Positions 24,743 to 33,779 of a DNA stretch of 39,482 bases are shown in pieces (within the stretch, counting starts at the first letter, position 1; every line of letters starts with the position of its first letter). A model generated the notes under the pieces. That model was not told the origin of the DNA. It made no database searches and worked only from the letters and a program-made list of their open reading frames with translations. This DNA is from Deltaproteobacteria bacterium (GTDB lineage Bacteria > Desulfobacterota > DSM-4660 > Desulfatiglandales > Desulfatiglandaceae). The position numbers were made by a program, and so were the translations under genes. The stretch lies in the NCBI GenBank assembly GCA_019307945.1, contig JAFDIS010000024.1, forward strand, positions 1-39,482. The letters run 5' to 3'.

Positions 24743-26821
24743 ATGGCATCAGACTTGCTTCTGGAAATCGGCACGGAAGAGATCCCTTCAGGATACCTGC
24801 AGGGGGCCCTGGAGGCCTTCGCCGGATTGGCGGAATCGGCTCTAAAAGAGGCGAGGGTAAGGGTGGAGGGCAAATTCTCTACGTGCGGCACACCCAGAAG
24901 ATTGGTCCTCATGGGCAGTGGAATCGCGGAAAACCAGGATGATCAGGTCCTGGAGGTGACAGGTCCGCCCAAGAAAGTGGCCTTCGATGCGGAAGGCAAC
25001 CCCACCAAGGCGGCCCTGGGTTTTGCGGCGAAACAAGGGATCACGGTGGAGGAGATCGGTTTCATCGAAACCCCCAAGGGTGAATACCTCTTTTGCCGCC
25101 GTGTGGTGCCGGGAAGACCTACGCTGGAAATTCTTTCCGAGATACTGCCCGGGATCATCTCCTCCATTCCCTGGCCCAAGTCCATGAGGTGGGGATCGCT
25201 GGATTTTGCCTTTGCCAGGCCCATCCACTGGATCGTGGCCCTGTTCGGCGGGAAGGTGGTGCCCTTTGAAACGGCCGGTGTTCGGAGCGGAGACGAGACC
25301 CGCGGGCATCGTTTCATGGCACCGGAGCCTCGGCGTGTCAAAGACACGGAAGATTACCTGCAAGCCATGCGTGAACTGCACGTGCAGGTGGACCCGGCCC
25401 AACGTGAGCGAACCGTTTGGGAAATCGCCCGGCAAGCGGCAAAGAGCGTGGGCGGGGTCCCGTCGGAAGACCCGGGGCTGGTCTCCACCGTGGCCAACCT
25501 GGTGGAAAAGCCTTCGGCTGTTTGCGGGGGATTCGAGGATCGCTTCCTGGACCTGCCTGATGTGGTCCTGATCACCGCCATGCGGGAACACCAGAAATAT
25601 TTTGCGGTCTACGACCAGGAAGGGCGCCTGATGCCCCATTTCGTGGCCGTCAACAACACCGAAGCGCGCAATGAGCAGGTGGTCCGGAGGGGGCACGAGC
25701 GGGTCCTCCGGGCGAGGTTGTCGGATGCGGAATTCTTTTTCAAGGAGGATCGGAAGCGGGCCCTGGCCGACCGGCTGGAGGACCTAAAGGAGGTTATCTA
25801 CCAGGCGGAGCTGGGGACTTCATTTGACAAGGTTGAGCGGTTCACGGCCCTGGCCGAATGGCTGGCCCGAGAGATTCTGCCGGAGCGGGTGGAGGAGGTC
25901 GGGCAGGTGGCAAGGCTCTGCAAGTGCGACCTGGTGACCCAGATGGTGGATGAATTTCCGTCGCTCCAGGGCGCCATCGGGCGGGAATACGCACTCCTGG
26001 AAGGATACCCCGGGGCGATCTGCGACGGCATCAGGGACCATTACCGGCCCGCCAGGGCGGAAGACGCCTTGCCTGCATCCGACCTGGGGGCCGTCGTAGG
26101 CCTGGCCGACCGCATGGACACCATCGCCGGGTGCTTTGCCATCGGGCAGGAGCCCACAGGGACGGCCGACCCTTACGCCCTGCGCAGGAACGCCCTGGCC
26201 GTGCTGCGGATCCTGGAAGATCGTGCCTGGACCGTGGGGCTGGTGGGCTTCATCCACAAGTCACTGGAACTGCTATCCGCGAAACTCACCGTGGACATGG
26301 AAAATACGGCCACGGCCGTGCTGGCCTTTTTCCGGGAACGGTATAAGCAGATGATGCTCCGGGGGGGCTATGAGACCGAATTGGTGGAGGCCGTGATCTC
26401 CGCTGGTTTTGACCGGGTGGACTCACTCCGCTCCCGCATCGAGCAGCTCAAGCGATTCAAGGAGGACTCGGCGGTTTTCGAGCCCCTGGCCCTCACGGCC
26501 AAGCGGGTCAACAACATCCTCAAAAAGCAAGTGCAACCCCTGAAAGTGGACGAGGATCTATTCCGCGAACCCTGCGAGACGGTGCTATGGCAGGCCTACC
26601 TGAAGTTGCAGGGGCAGGTGGCGGACCTCATGGAACAGGGCTCCTACGGCGAAGCACTGATGAAACTCTCGGGGCTTCAGAAACCGGTGGACGATTTTTT
26701 CGAGGGAGTCGAAATCCTCACCAAAGAGAGCGAGGCCCTCCGGAACAACCGCGTGGCCGTTCTCCAATCCCTCCAGGGGCTTTTCATGAGCGTGGCCGAT
26801 TTCTCCAAGTTCGCCCTTTAG
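24743..26821 (+). CDS. glyS: Glycyl-tRNA synthetase beta subunit
   Basis: The 692-residue protein is the tRNA-binding partner of GlyQ. It begins with the family signature ASDLLLEIGTEEIPSGYLQ and contains FSTCGTPRRLVL, KSMRWGSLDFAFARPIHWIV, TRGHRFM, HQKYFAV and VVGLADRMDTIAGCFAIGQ, as expected for GlyS. Its C-terminus has the anticodon-binding type region (AKRVNNILKK). Length is typical (about 690). ATG 24743 is preceded by AAAGGACGG. The gene is separated from glyQ by 540 bp filled with two tandem arrays, which lie in its untranslated leader if the two genes share a transcript. It ends 28 bp before the convergent mltA stop with no visible terminator. Confidence 0.97.
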   Translation: MASDLLLEIGTEEIPSGYLQGALEAFAGLAESALKEARVRVEGKFSTCGTPRRLVLMGSGIAENQDDQVLEVTGPPKKVAFDAEGNPTKAALGFAAKQGITVEEIGFIETPKGEYLFCRRVVPGRPTLEILSEILPGIISSIPWPKSMRWGSLDFAFARPIHWIVALFGGKVVPFETAGVRSGDETRGHRFMAPEPRRVKDTEDYLQAMRELHVQVDPAQRERTVWEIARQAAKSVGGVPSEDPGLVSTVANLVEKPSAVCGGFEDRFLDLPDVVLITAMREHQKYFAVYDQEGRLMPHFVAVNNTEARNEQVVRRGHERVLRARLSDAEFFFKEDRKRALADRLEDLKEVIYQAELGTSFDKVERFTALAEWLAREILPERVEEVGQVARLCKCDLVTQMVDEFPSLQGAIGREYALLEGYPGAICDGIRDHYRPARAEDALPASDLGAVVGLADRMDTIAGCFAIGQEPTGTADPYALRRNALAVLRILEDRAWTVGLVGFIHKSLELLSAKLTVDMENTATAVLAFFRERYKQMMLRGGYETELVEAVISAGFDRVDSLRSRIEQLKRFKEDSAVFEPLALTAKRVNNILKKQVQPLKVDEDLFREPCETVLWQAYLKLQGQVADLMEQGSYGEALMKLSGLQKPVDDFFEGVEILTKESEALRNNRVAVLQSLQGLFMSVADFSKFAL

Positions 26822-26849
26822 CAATCGCGGTCTTGAGCATCCCGCGGCG

Positions 26850-28055
26850 TCAGGGCTTACGGACCAGTATGTAAAGATCCCCCTCCTCTTTCATATGCCC
26901 GGCGGAGACTTCCGCAACGGTTCCGCTTCCCCAGAACAGGTCGGCCCTGCCCGCCCCCCTGATAGCCCCTCCCGTGTCCTGGTTCAGGACAAACCGGGAA
27001 AAGGGCTCCCACCCCGTGATACGGCCCGTTCGGTCCACTCTGGGTTTCCTCGACCGGATGAACGCAAGGGCCCCCGCCGGAAACAGCCTCCTGTCCAGCG
27101 CAATGGACCTTCCGGGCGTCAATGGAACGTTGATGTTGCCAAAGGGTCCGTTTTCGATCTTCCTGAAAAAGACGTAAGATGGGTTGTGGTTGAGCACCTC
27201 GTGCAGGAGTTCGGGATGCTCCCGGAGGAACCGGCGGATGTTCTGCATGGACATGTCCTCCAGGCGCATCAGGTCGTTTTCCACGAGGTACCGCCCGATG
27301 CTCCGGTAGGGGCGGCCGTTGGAGGCGGCGTAACCCACCGAGAGACTGCTGCCGTCAGGGAGCAGGATCCGGCCCGAGCCCTGGATCTGCAGGAAGGTGA
27401 CGTCCAGCGGGTCCTTCAACCAGGCGATCTCAAGGCCACGGCCCGCCAGGGCCTTATCCAGATCGATCTGAGTTCGGGAGTAATAAGGCACCACATCTCC
27501 GTCTGCTATCCTGGCCACGATGCTCTGCCCGGAGAACCGGGGGTGAAAACGGGACAGATCGATCTTGAGCAGGTCGGGGGGTCGGCGGTAGATGGGGAAG
27601 CGGTAGGTTTCGTCGGGCTGTAGACTCCCTTGGAACACTGGTTCATAATAGCCGGTGAAAAGGACCTTTCGGTTTCCCACACGGCCCTTGGCACGAAATA
27701 CCAGGAAGCGGTCCCTGATCATCCTGTCGAGTTCCTGCGGGTCCGAGCTGGACCGGAGGATCTCCAGGAACGTTTCGAGGCTGCGGGTCACCTGATCCCT
27801 TGTGAGGCGAAGGGATCCGTATTCAAATGTCGTATCAGGGTTGGCCCGCTCCAGGTAACGCAGGCTCATATTAACCGCCCGAATCAGGGATTCCCGATCA
27901 AGATCGTCGCGGAAAACGGGGTAGAAAAAGCGGATTCTTTCGAGCGCCTCCCGCGGGGCGCGGGGCTCGTAGCGCAGGGCCGGATAGCAGCCGGAAAGAG
28001 CTGCGAGCGCCAGGAGCAGGAAGCCCCGCAGGAATCTCCGGCAACGTCTTTTCAT
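26850..28055 (-). CDS. mltA: Membrane-bound lytic murein transglycosylase A (MltA), lipoprotein
   Basis: Read from ATG 28055 on the minus strand, the product has 401 residues. It starts MKRRCRRFLRG, continues with a hydrophobic run and the lipobox LSGC, so it should be an outer-membrane lipoprotein facing the periplasm. The MltA domain follows (VLFTGYYEPVFQGSL, YRFPIYRRPPDL, FLQIQGSGRILLPDG, VGYAASNGRPYRSIG). The 3D domain at the end has the catalytic aspartate D360 in NQDTGGAIRG and WGSG. MltA cleaves peptidoglycan strands, leaving 1,6-anhydro-muramyl ends. The open frame continues upstream to 29219, antisense to lpxC, but nothing there resembles a protein. The start given is where the lipoprotein signal begins. 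Confidence 0.92.
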   Translation of the reverse strand: MKRRCRRFLRGFLLLALAALSGCYPALRYEPRAPREALERIRFFYPVFRDDLDRESLIRAVNMSLRYLERANPDTTFEYGSLRLTRDQVTRSLETFLEILRSSSDPQELDRMIRDRFLVFRAKGRVGNRKVLFTGYYEPVFQGSLQPDETYRFPIYRRPPDLLKIDLSRFHPRFSGQSIVARIADGDVVPYYSRTQIDLDKALAGRGLEIAWLKDPLDVTFLQIQGSGRILLPDGSSLSVGYAASNGRPYRSIGRYLVENDLMRLEDMSMQNIRRFLREHPELLHEVLNHNPSYVFFRKIENGPFGNINVPLTPGRSIALDRRLFPAGALAFIRSRKPRVDRTGRITGWEPFSRFVLNQDTGGAIRGAGRADLFWGSGTVAEVSAGHMKEEGDLYILVRKP

Positions 28056-28430
28056 CTTTCCAGCTCGCTCGTAGCGCAATCGTCCTCGTTCCTCCCCCCC
28101 TCGGGGGGCAAATGGGCGTTGGGGTCGATTCGGCATTTTGTAAACCACTCCATTGCAATTTTCAAGGGCCACTGCTCCCGCGGGCCCGCTCTCCCGGGGT
28201 GGCATGTGTTCCCCAAAGGGGACGCATGTGGCGTTTGCAACACAATCCTGCCCGGGTTTACATGGAAGCAGGAGTCCTGGAAATAGAATCCAACATATAA
28301 TAAACTCAGTGATATCGAACAGATCCTCTTTTTTGGACCGGGCGGTCGGTATGTTCGCAGGAATTGGCAAGATCTTTGCACCGAAAAGAGCCGAACGGTA
28401 CGAGCCGGTCAGGAAAGAGAGGATTCGAAC
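28056..28430. other. Divergent intergenic region between mltA and lpxC
   Basis: This 375-bp gap holds no gene. TATAAT at 28296-28301 is a perfect -10 box facing lpxC, but no good -35 box lies 16-18 bp upstream. A TCCCC/GGGGA stem with an AAA loop near 28209-28221 is flanked by direct copies of GCATGTG. The sequence close to lpxC (28340-28430) has no obvious structure except the GAGAGGA ribosome-binding site. Confidence 0.4.
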
Positions 28431-29360
28431 TTGGATTACAGACAAAGGACGTTGAGCAGGGAGACGGGTTGTACCGGCATCGGGCTTCACTCCGGTGAAA
28501 AGATCCATCTGAATCTTAGACCTGCCCCCCCCAACACCGGCATTCGATTCGTGCGCACGGACGTTGACGGACATCCCATGATCGAGGCCGGATTCGAGAA
28601 CGTGGTTGACACCACCCTGGCCACCACCATTGGTTTCAACGGATGCACGGTGTCCACTGTGGAACACCTGATGGCCGCGCTTTTCGGCCTGGGAATCGAC
28701 AATGCAGTGGTGGAGGTGGACGGCCCGGAAGTGCCCATAATGGACGGCAGTGCCGCGCCTTTCGTGTTCCTGATCCAGGGAGCCGGGATCCAGGAGCAGC
28801 GAGAGCCCAAGCGGTTCATCGTGATCCGCAGGCGCTTTGAACTCAAGGACGGCGACCGGTCCGTATGTATCCAGCCTTCCAAAGAACTCAAGATTACCTA
28901 TACCATTGATTTTCCTCATCCTCTCCTCAAGAACCAGACCTATGAACTGGGATTTTCGGGCAAGGATTTCGTCCGGGAGATCAGCAAGGCGAGGACCTTC
29001 GGGTTCCTGAAAGACATCGAAACCTTGAAGGAGAACGGCCTGGCCCGTGGAGGGTCCCTGGACAATGCCATCGTACTGGACGATTTTCGAATCCTGAACG
29101 AGGACGGACTGCGTTACCGGGACGAGTTCGTCAAGCACAAGATCCTCGACTTTCTCGGCGATTTGTCCATAATCGGTGCCCCGGTGATCGGCCATTTCAT
29201 TGTGAAGAAGTCCGGACACTTCCTCAACCAGTACATGCTCAAGAAACTGGTGAGAGAGAAGAAGTGCTGGCAGGAACTTGTCTTTGAAACGCCCGAGGCC
29301 TGTTGCGAGACCAACGTGAACATCCCGGCCTTCGGGACCCTGGAGGCGGCGGTGGGCTAA
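28431..29360 (+). CDS. lpxC: UDP-3-O-acyl-N-acetylglucosamine deacetylase
   Basis: The 309-residue zinc enzyme carries out the first committed step of lipid A synthesis, removing the acetyl group from UDP-3-O-acyl-GlcNAc in the cytoplasm. The zinc and catalytic residues are visible: H79 in STVEHLMAAL, H236 and D240 in HKILDFLGDL, and H263 in KKSGHF. They match the spacing of the E. coli enzyme (H79, H238, D242, H265). EVPIMDGSAAPF and TGIGLHSGEK are further family marks. The start is TTG 28431, eight bases after GAGAGGA. It places DYRQRTL at the same position as the conserved KQRTL of other LpxC proteins, so this non-AUG start is well supported. A strong terminator follows 38 bp after the stop. 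Confidence 0.95.
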   Translation: MDYRQRTLSRETGCTGIGLHSGEKIHLNLRPAPPNTGIRFVRTDVDGHPMIEAGFENVVDTTLATTIGFNGCTVSTVEHLMAALFGLGIDNAVVEVDGPEVPIMDGSAAPFVFLIQGAGIQEQREPKRFIVIRRRFELKDGDRSVCIQPSKELKITYTIDFPHPLLKNQTYELGFSGKDFVREISKARTFGFLKDIETLKENGLARGGSLDNAIVLDDFRILNEDGLRYRDEFVKHKILDFLGDLSIIGAPVIGHFIVKKSGHFLNQYMLKKLVREKKCWQELVFETPEACCETNVNIPAFGTLEAAVG

Positions 29361-29398
29361 GGCGGATCCAGGAGAACATCAGGAATCTTTGTCGACCG

Positions 29399-29440
29399 CG
29401 GGAGGCCCTGCGAATCCATTTCGCAGGGCCTCCCGTTTTT
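29399..29440 (+). terminator. Strong rho-independent terminator after lpxC
   Basis: A perfect 16-bp stem is formed by CGGGAGGCCCTGCGAA (29399-29414) and TTCGCAGGGCCTCCCG (29420-29435) with a TCCAT loop, followed directly by TTTTT (29436-29440). It ends lpxC transcription, so the DUF4390-to-trm112 run needs its own promoter in 29441-29636. No clear promoter is visible there. Confidence 0.93.
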
Positions 29441-29636
29441 CGGGCCGCAAATGCGTGACGCCTTCCAGGAGGGGGCCCATGCGTACTCCTCCTAAGTCCT
29501 TGCATTTCAACCGCTGCTTCACTATTATATCTGCTCAGAATTTTTGGGGTTTTGTGACGAATCGTCTCTTGTTCCGCGAGGGCGCCCTGCGGGTTGGGCC
29601 GCCCCGGACCCGGAGACCGGAAGGATCGGGCCACAG

Positions 29637-30206
29637 ATGCGCAAACAGTGGAAAATGAAATGGGTGGCGGTCATCTTGATCCTGGTTTGCCTGGGGCCCT
29701 GCACGGGCTGGGCGCAGGAGGCCAGGCTCACCGATGTGGTGGTAACGAACACGAAAGAGGATCTCCTGGTCTATTTCACCGTGGCCGAGTGCTTCAACCA
29801 AGAGATGAGGCAGGCCATCGACAACGGCATTCTGACGCGTTTCACGTTTTTTGTGAAGCTCTATCAGGTGCGCAGATTCTGGTGGGATCGTCAGATCGCG
29901 GACCTCAAGGTTAGCCATGACATCCAGTATGACAACCTGAAGAGGGTCTACCGCGTCCACCTTCATGAAAAAAGCACCAAGCCGGTGGAAGTGGAAGACT
30001 TCCAGGAAGCCAAACGGCTCATGGCGGAAATCGTCGGACTACGAGTCACGGACCTCAAGAAACTCCAGCGGGGATTCCATTACCGGATCAAAATGATGGC
30101 CGAGCTGGACAAGATTCGCCTTCCATTTTACCTCCATTACGTGCTTTTCTTTCTTTCCCTTTGGGACTTTGAGACCGACTGGTATACGGTGGATTTCCGG
30201 TACTGA
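29637..30206 (+). CDS. DUF4390 domain-containing exported protein
   Basis: From ATG 29637 the product has 189 residues with an N-terminal signal peptide (KWVAVILILVCLGPCTGWAQEA, cleavage likely after WAQ). The mature part, including VVVTNTKEDLLVYFTVAECF, IDNGILTRFTFFVKLYQVRR and a final WDFETDWYTVDFRY, fits the DUF4390 family, whose function is unknown. Proteins of this family are often encoded next to an NtrY-like histidine kinase, as here (30 bp gap). It may therefore be a periplasmic partner or sensor for that kinase, which is inference from context. ATG 29655 is a second possible start. The open frame reaches back to 29544, but that would bury the signal peptide. Confidence 0.8.
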   Translation: MRKQWKMKWVAVILILVCLGPCTGWAQEARLTDVVVTNTKEDLLVYFTVAECFNQEMRQAIDNGILTRFTFFVKLYQVRRFWWDRQIADLKVSHDIQYDNLKRVYRVHLHEKSTKPVEVEDFQEAKRLMAEIVGLRVTDLKKLQRGFHYRIKMMAELDKIRLPFYLHYVLFFLSLWDFETDWYTVDFRY

Positions 30207-30236
30207 TTGGGGGGAGCCCCGGGATTTTTCTGACAG

Positions 30237-32468
30237 ATGACCGATTACCAAGAGGCGCAAATTCGGGACCAGCGAAGGAGGAGGCGGGAACGATACCTTA
30301 TCATCCTCCTTTTTCTGGTGATCTCTTTCTTGACCTACCTGGGTACCAAGGTCTTTGACCTGGGTCTGGACTTGCCCTTTTCCAGCAGTATCCTGATTTT
30401 CGCTCTCATCAACATCAACGTGATCCTGCTGCTCCTTCTGCTCTTTCTCACGGTACGTAATCTTGTCAAACTCCTGTTCGAGCGAAAAAAGAACATCATG
30501 GGTGTCAGGCTGAGGACCAAACTGGTCCTGGCCTTCATGATTCTGTCCCTGCTACCGACCATCATCCTGTTTTTCGTCTCGGTGCAGTTTATCGCTACGT
30601 CCATTGAGTACTGGTTCGACCTTCAGATCGAAAAATCCCTCAAGAACTCCCTGGAAGTGGGGCAGGACTACTACAACCGGATCGGGGAAGAAATGCTTTC
30701 CTTGGGCAACAACTTGAGCCGGGTCATAACTTACGAGGGATACATGCTCGTGAGCCGGAAAGACCTGCTCGAGAAATTTCTGATGGAAAAGCGCAGAGAG
30801 TACCGTCTGAGCACGGTCTGTGTGTACTCCAAGAAACTGGTGGAAAGGGCCGTCCAGAAGGACCATCGGGTGGATTTGAGCTCTTTCAAGGGGCCCGGTG
30901 TCGATGTCCTGAAGAAGAGCTTCGGCATGGGTACGGACAGCCAATTCGTGGAGTCCTCGGCCCACGGGGATCTGGTCTACGGGATCGTGCCGGTGTTTTC
31001 GAGGACCGAAACAAAGGCGGTGGTGGGTCTCGTGGCCGCCAGCAGATTCATCCCGGGCGCCTTTGTAAACCGCCTGCGGGCCATCTCCAGGGGGCTTCAG
31101 GAATACAGGCAGCTCAAGATGCTCAAGAAGCCCATGAAGATCAGTCACCTGATCATGCTGTCCATCGTAACCCTTCTCATCATTTTCTCCTCGGTCTGGT
31201 TCGGGTTTTATGTGTCCCAGGGCATTACCGTTCCCATCAAGGAACTGGCCGAAGGCACCAATCGCATCGCTTCCGGAGATTACGACTTCTTCATCGATAT
31301 GGAGTCCAAGGACGAGATCGGGATCCTGGTCAATTCCTTCAACCGCATGACCATGGATTTGAAGACCAGCAAGAACCAACTGGAAGCGGCCAACCTGGAG
31401 CTGAGAAAAAGCAACATCGAACTGGAACAGAGAAGGCTGTATATGGAAATCGTTCTCGCCAATGTGGCCGCGGGCGTGATATCTGCGGACAGCCGGGGCA
31501 AGATCCTGACCATGAACAAATCGGCCGAGGACATGCTGGATATCCAGGCCGGAGAAATCATCGGCAAGAATTATAGGGATGTCCTTTCTCCCGATTACGT
31601 GGAAACCGTGGATGGGTTCCTCCGCGACAAGAACCTGTTCCAGAAGGGTTCCCTCAAGAAGCAGGTGCGGATCCACCTCAAGCAAAAGGTGCTGACCGTA
31701 CTCATTTCCCTCAATGTACTGAGGGACGATGGAGGAAATTATCTGGGCCTCGTTGCCGTTCTGGAGGACCTCAGCGAGATTGAGAAGGCCCAGCGTATGG
31801 CGGCCTGGCGCGAAGTGGCCCGACGTATCGCCCACGAGGTGAAAAATCCGCTGACACCCATCCAGTTGTCCGCTCAGCGTTTGAAGAAACGTTACGGGGA
31901 GGTGCTGGGCCAGGATGACGGCAAGGTCTTCAACGACTGCACGGAGATGATCATCCGCCAGGTGGACGAATTGAAGCGTCTGGTGAACGAGTTTTCGAGC
32001 TTCGCCAGGATGCCGGCGGCAAATTTTGCTCTCGAGGACATCAGCAAGATCATCCGGGAGGCGCTGGACCTTTACAAGGAGGCTCACAGGGATGTCACCA
32101 TCCGCCTTCATGATTCCAAGGACGTGCCGCAATTCAATCTGGATCGGGAGCAGATCAAGCGGGTCATGATCAACCTCCTTGACAACGCCATTGCGGCCAT
32201 GGACGGCAAGGGGGAAGTGGTCATAGATCTGTCTTACAACGCGGGGCTTCAGATGGTAAAAATCGAGGTGGCCGATTCGGGCAAGGGCATTCCTCCGGAA
32301 AACAAGATGCGCCTCTTCGAGCCCTACTTTTCCACAAAGAAGCAGGGAACGGGGCTGGGCCTGGCCATTGTGAACACGATCATAACGGACCACAACGGGT
32401 TCATCAGGGTCCACGACAACGAGCCCAAGGGGACGAAGTTCATCATCGAACTCCCCGTCAGGGTGTGA
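30237..32468 (+). CDS. NtrY-like sensor histidine kinase (HAMP-PAS-HisKA-HATPase)
   Basis: The 743-residue kinase has membrane segments at about residues 20-40, 50-75, 95-120 and 303-326. An extracytoplasmic sensor region lies between the last two. It then has a HAMP linker (330-380), a coiled-coil stretch, a PAS domain (400-510), the HisKA helix with phospho-accepting H533 in IAHEVKNPLTPIQL, and the ATPase domain with N646, DSGKGIP from D680 and GTGLGLA at 704-710. This order matches NtrY-type kinases that signal envelope or nitrogen status. No response regulator (NtrX-like) is next to it; it sits between DUF4390 and waaA, 9 bp before the latter. Co-expression with LPS core genes suggests a signal tied to the cell envelope, which is inference. 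Confidence 0.92.
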   Translation: MTDYQEAQIRDQRRRRRERYLIILLFLVISFLTYLGTKVFDLGLDLPFSSSILIFALININVILLLLLLFLTVRNLVKLLFERKKNIMGVRLRTKLVLAFMILSLLPTIILFFVSVQFIATSIEYWFDLQIEKSLKNSLEVGQDYYNRIGEEMLSLGNNLSRVITYEGYMLVSRKDLLEKFLMEKRREYRLSTVCVYSKKLVERAVQKDHRVDLSSFKGPGVDVLKKSFGMGTDSQFVESSAHGDLVYGIVPVFSRTETKAVVGLVAASRFIPGAFVNRLRAISRGLQEYRQLKMLKKPMKISHLIMLSIVTLLIIFSSVWFGFYVSQGITVPIKELAEGTNRIASGDYDFFIDMESKDEIGILVNSFNRMTMDLKTSKNQLEAANLELRKSNIELEQRRLYMEIVLANVAAGVISADSRGKILTMNKSAEDMLDIQAGEIIGKNYRDVLSPDYVETVDGFLRDKNLFQKGSLKKQVRIHLKQKVLTVLISLNVLRDDGGNYLGLVAVLEDLSEIEKAQRMAAWREVARRIAHEVKNPLTPIQLSAQRLKKRYGEVLGQDDGKVFNDCTEMIIRQVDELKRLVNEFSSFARMPAANFALEDISKIIREALDLYKEAHRDVTIRLHDSKDVPQFNLDREQIKRVMINLLDNAIAAMDGKGEVVIDLSYNAGLQMVKIEVADSGKGIPPENKMRLFEPYFSTKKQGTGLGLAIVNTIITDHNGFIRVHDNEPKGTKFIIELPVRV

Positions 32469-32477
32469 GCCACGGCC

Positions 32478-33779
32478 ATGAAGATCCTGTTCTGGTGCTA
32501 TCAAGCGCTCTGGACCGTCGCCGTCCTCCTTTCCATGCCCGTCCTTCCCTTCGTGCGGAAGGGGAGACTCCTGGCGCGACTCTTCCAGGACCCACGACCG
32601 GGACCTGAGGTGGGTGGAGTGATATGGGTGCACGCCCTGTCTCTCGGGGAGGTGGTTTCGGCCGTTCCACTGGTTCGGGCCCTGGGGGAAGGGTTCCCGC
32701 AAAGGAAGATCCTCTTTACCGCCACCACGGCCCAGGGAATGGAGACGGCCGAAAAAGAACTGGGCGGGACCGTATGGGCCCTGCGGCCCATGCCCCTGGA
32801 CTTCTGGTGGAGCGTGAGGCGCTTTGTCCGGCGCACGAACCCGTCGGTTTTTCTGCTGGTGGAAACTGATATCTGGCCGGGTCTGCTGGCCCATCTCAAA
32901 AACAAAGGCGTTTCCGCCATCCTGGTGAACGGCAGGGTGTCTCCCCGAACCATGCGTTCCTATGCCAGGTTCAAGCCGGTATTCCGCCATATATATAAAG
33001 GATTTCACCGGTGTCTGATGCAGACCGACCTGGATCGAGACCGGCTCTTGCGTCTGGGCCTGGATCAGGGGCGGGTGGTCACCGCCGGGAATCTCAAGTT
33101 CGACCGGGCGTGGGAGCCCCTGAGCCCCGAGGAGCGGTCGGGATGGTTTCGGACCCTTGGCCTGGAGCCGGAGCGGCCGGTCTTGGTGGCGGGGAGCACG
33201 CACCCGGGGGAAGAAGAGATGGTGCTCGAAGCCTGTGAAAGGGCCCGAAGGGTTGCCGGGGACTTCTGCCTGATCATCGCGCCGAGGAGGGTGGAGCGGG
33301 CCGAGGAGGTGGCTCGCGCGGCCGGTGCCCGCGGGTTTAGGACCGCCATGCGAAGTGCCGGGCCCCGGCGGGGGCCTCCTTGGGACGTATTGATCCTCGA
33401 CACCATCGGTGAACTGGGCAGAGTGTACGGGCTGGGTCACGCTGCCTTTGTAGGCGGGAGCCTCGTTCCCTTTGGGGGGCACAATCTCCTGGAGCCCGCA
33501 TCCTTTGGATCTCCGGTCCTGTTCGGGCCCTACACCCACAATTTCGAGGAAATGGCCGAAGCGCTTCTTCGCGCGGGCGGGGGCAGGCGGGTCCGGGATG
33601 AAGAAGAAATGGCTGCCGCATTGAGAGACATTTTCAGGGAACCTGATGCGGCCCGAGCCATGGGCGCCAGGGCCAGGGGTTTCGTGGAGGAGAACCGCGG
33701 GGCCCTGGCCAGGGTGCTCGACGTGGTGGCGCAAGTCCTCGAGAATGCGGAGGGGACCTCCACCGGAGGGGCCTCATGA
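32478..33779 (+). CDS. waaA: 3-deoxy-D-manno-octulosonic acid (Kdo) transferase
   Basis: The 433-residue enzyme attaches Kdo from CMP-Kdo to the lipid A precursor at the cytoplasmic face of the inner membrane. It begins with a short membrane anchor (residues 1-25). WVHALSLGEV, with E58 at the position of the catalytic base in the GT30 family, and LLVETDIWPGLL, VNGRVS and AGSTHPGEEE follow. The C-terminal GT-B domain has AAFVGGSLVPFGGHNLLEPA, the CMP-Kdo-binding signature. Length is typical (about 420-430). The ATG lies 9 bp after the kinase stop, and the stop overlaps lpxK by 4 bp, so it is part of a tight operon. How many Kdo residues are added cannot be told. Confidence 0.95.
   Translation: MKILFWCYQALWTVAVLLSMPVLPFVRKGRLLARLFQDPRPGPEVGGVIWVHALSLGEVVSAVPLVRALGEGFPQRKILFTATTAQGMETAEKELGGTVWALRPMPLDFWWSVRRFVRRTNPSVFLLVETDIWPGLLAHLKNKGVSAILVNGRVSPRTMRSYARFKPVFRHIYKGFHRCLMQTDLDRDRLLRLGLDQGRVVTAGNLKFDRAWEPLSPEERSGWFRTLGLEPERPVLVAGSTHPGEEEMVLEACERARRVAGDFCLIIAPRRVERAEEVARAAGARGFRTAMRSAGPRRGPPWDVLILDTIGELGRVYGLGHAAFVGGSLVPFGGHNLLEPASFGSPVLFGPYTHNFEEMAEALLRAGGGRRVRDEEEMAAALRDIFREPDAARAMGARARGFVEENRGALARVLDVVAQVLENAEGTSTGGAS

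Noticed and set aside
28056-29219. Upstream extension of the mltA reading frame (total 789 codons)
   Set aside because: It runs antisense to lpxC and would place the lipoprotein signal in the middle of the protein. The start at 28055 gives a normal MltA lipoprotein.
30552-33734. Minus-strand open frame of 1060 codons opposite the NtrY-like kinase and waaA
   Set aside because: Both plus-strand genes have complete family motifs over the same bases. The antisense translation is rich in His, Pro, Gly and Gln with no domain, which is typical of GC-rich shadow frames.
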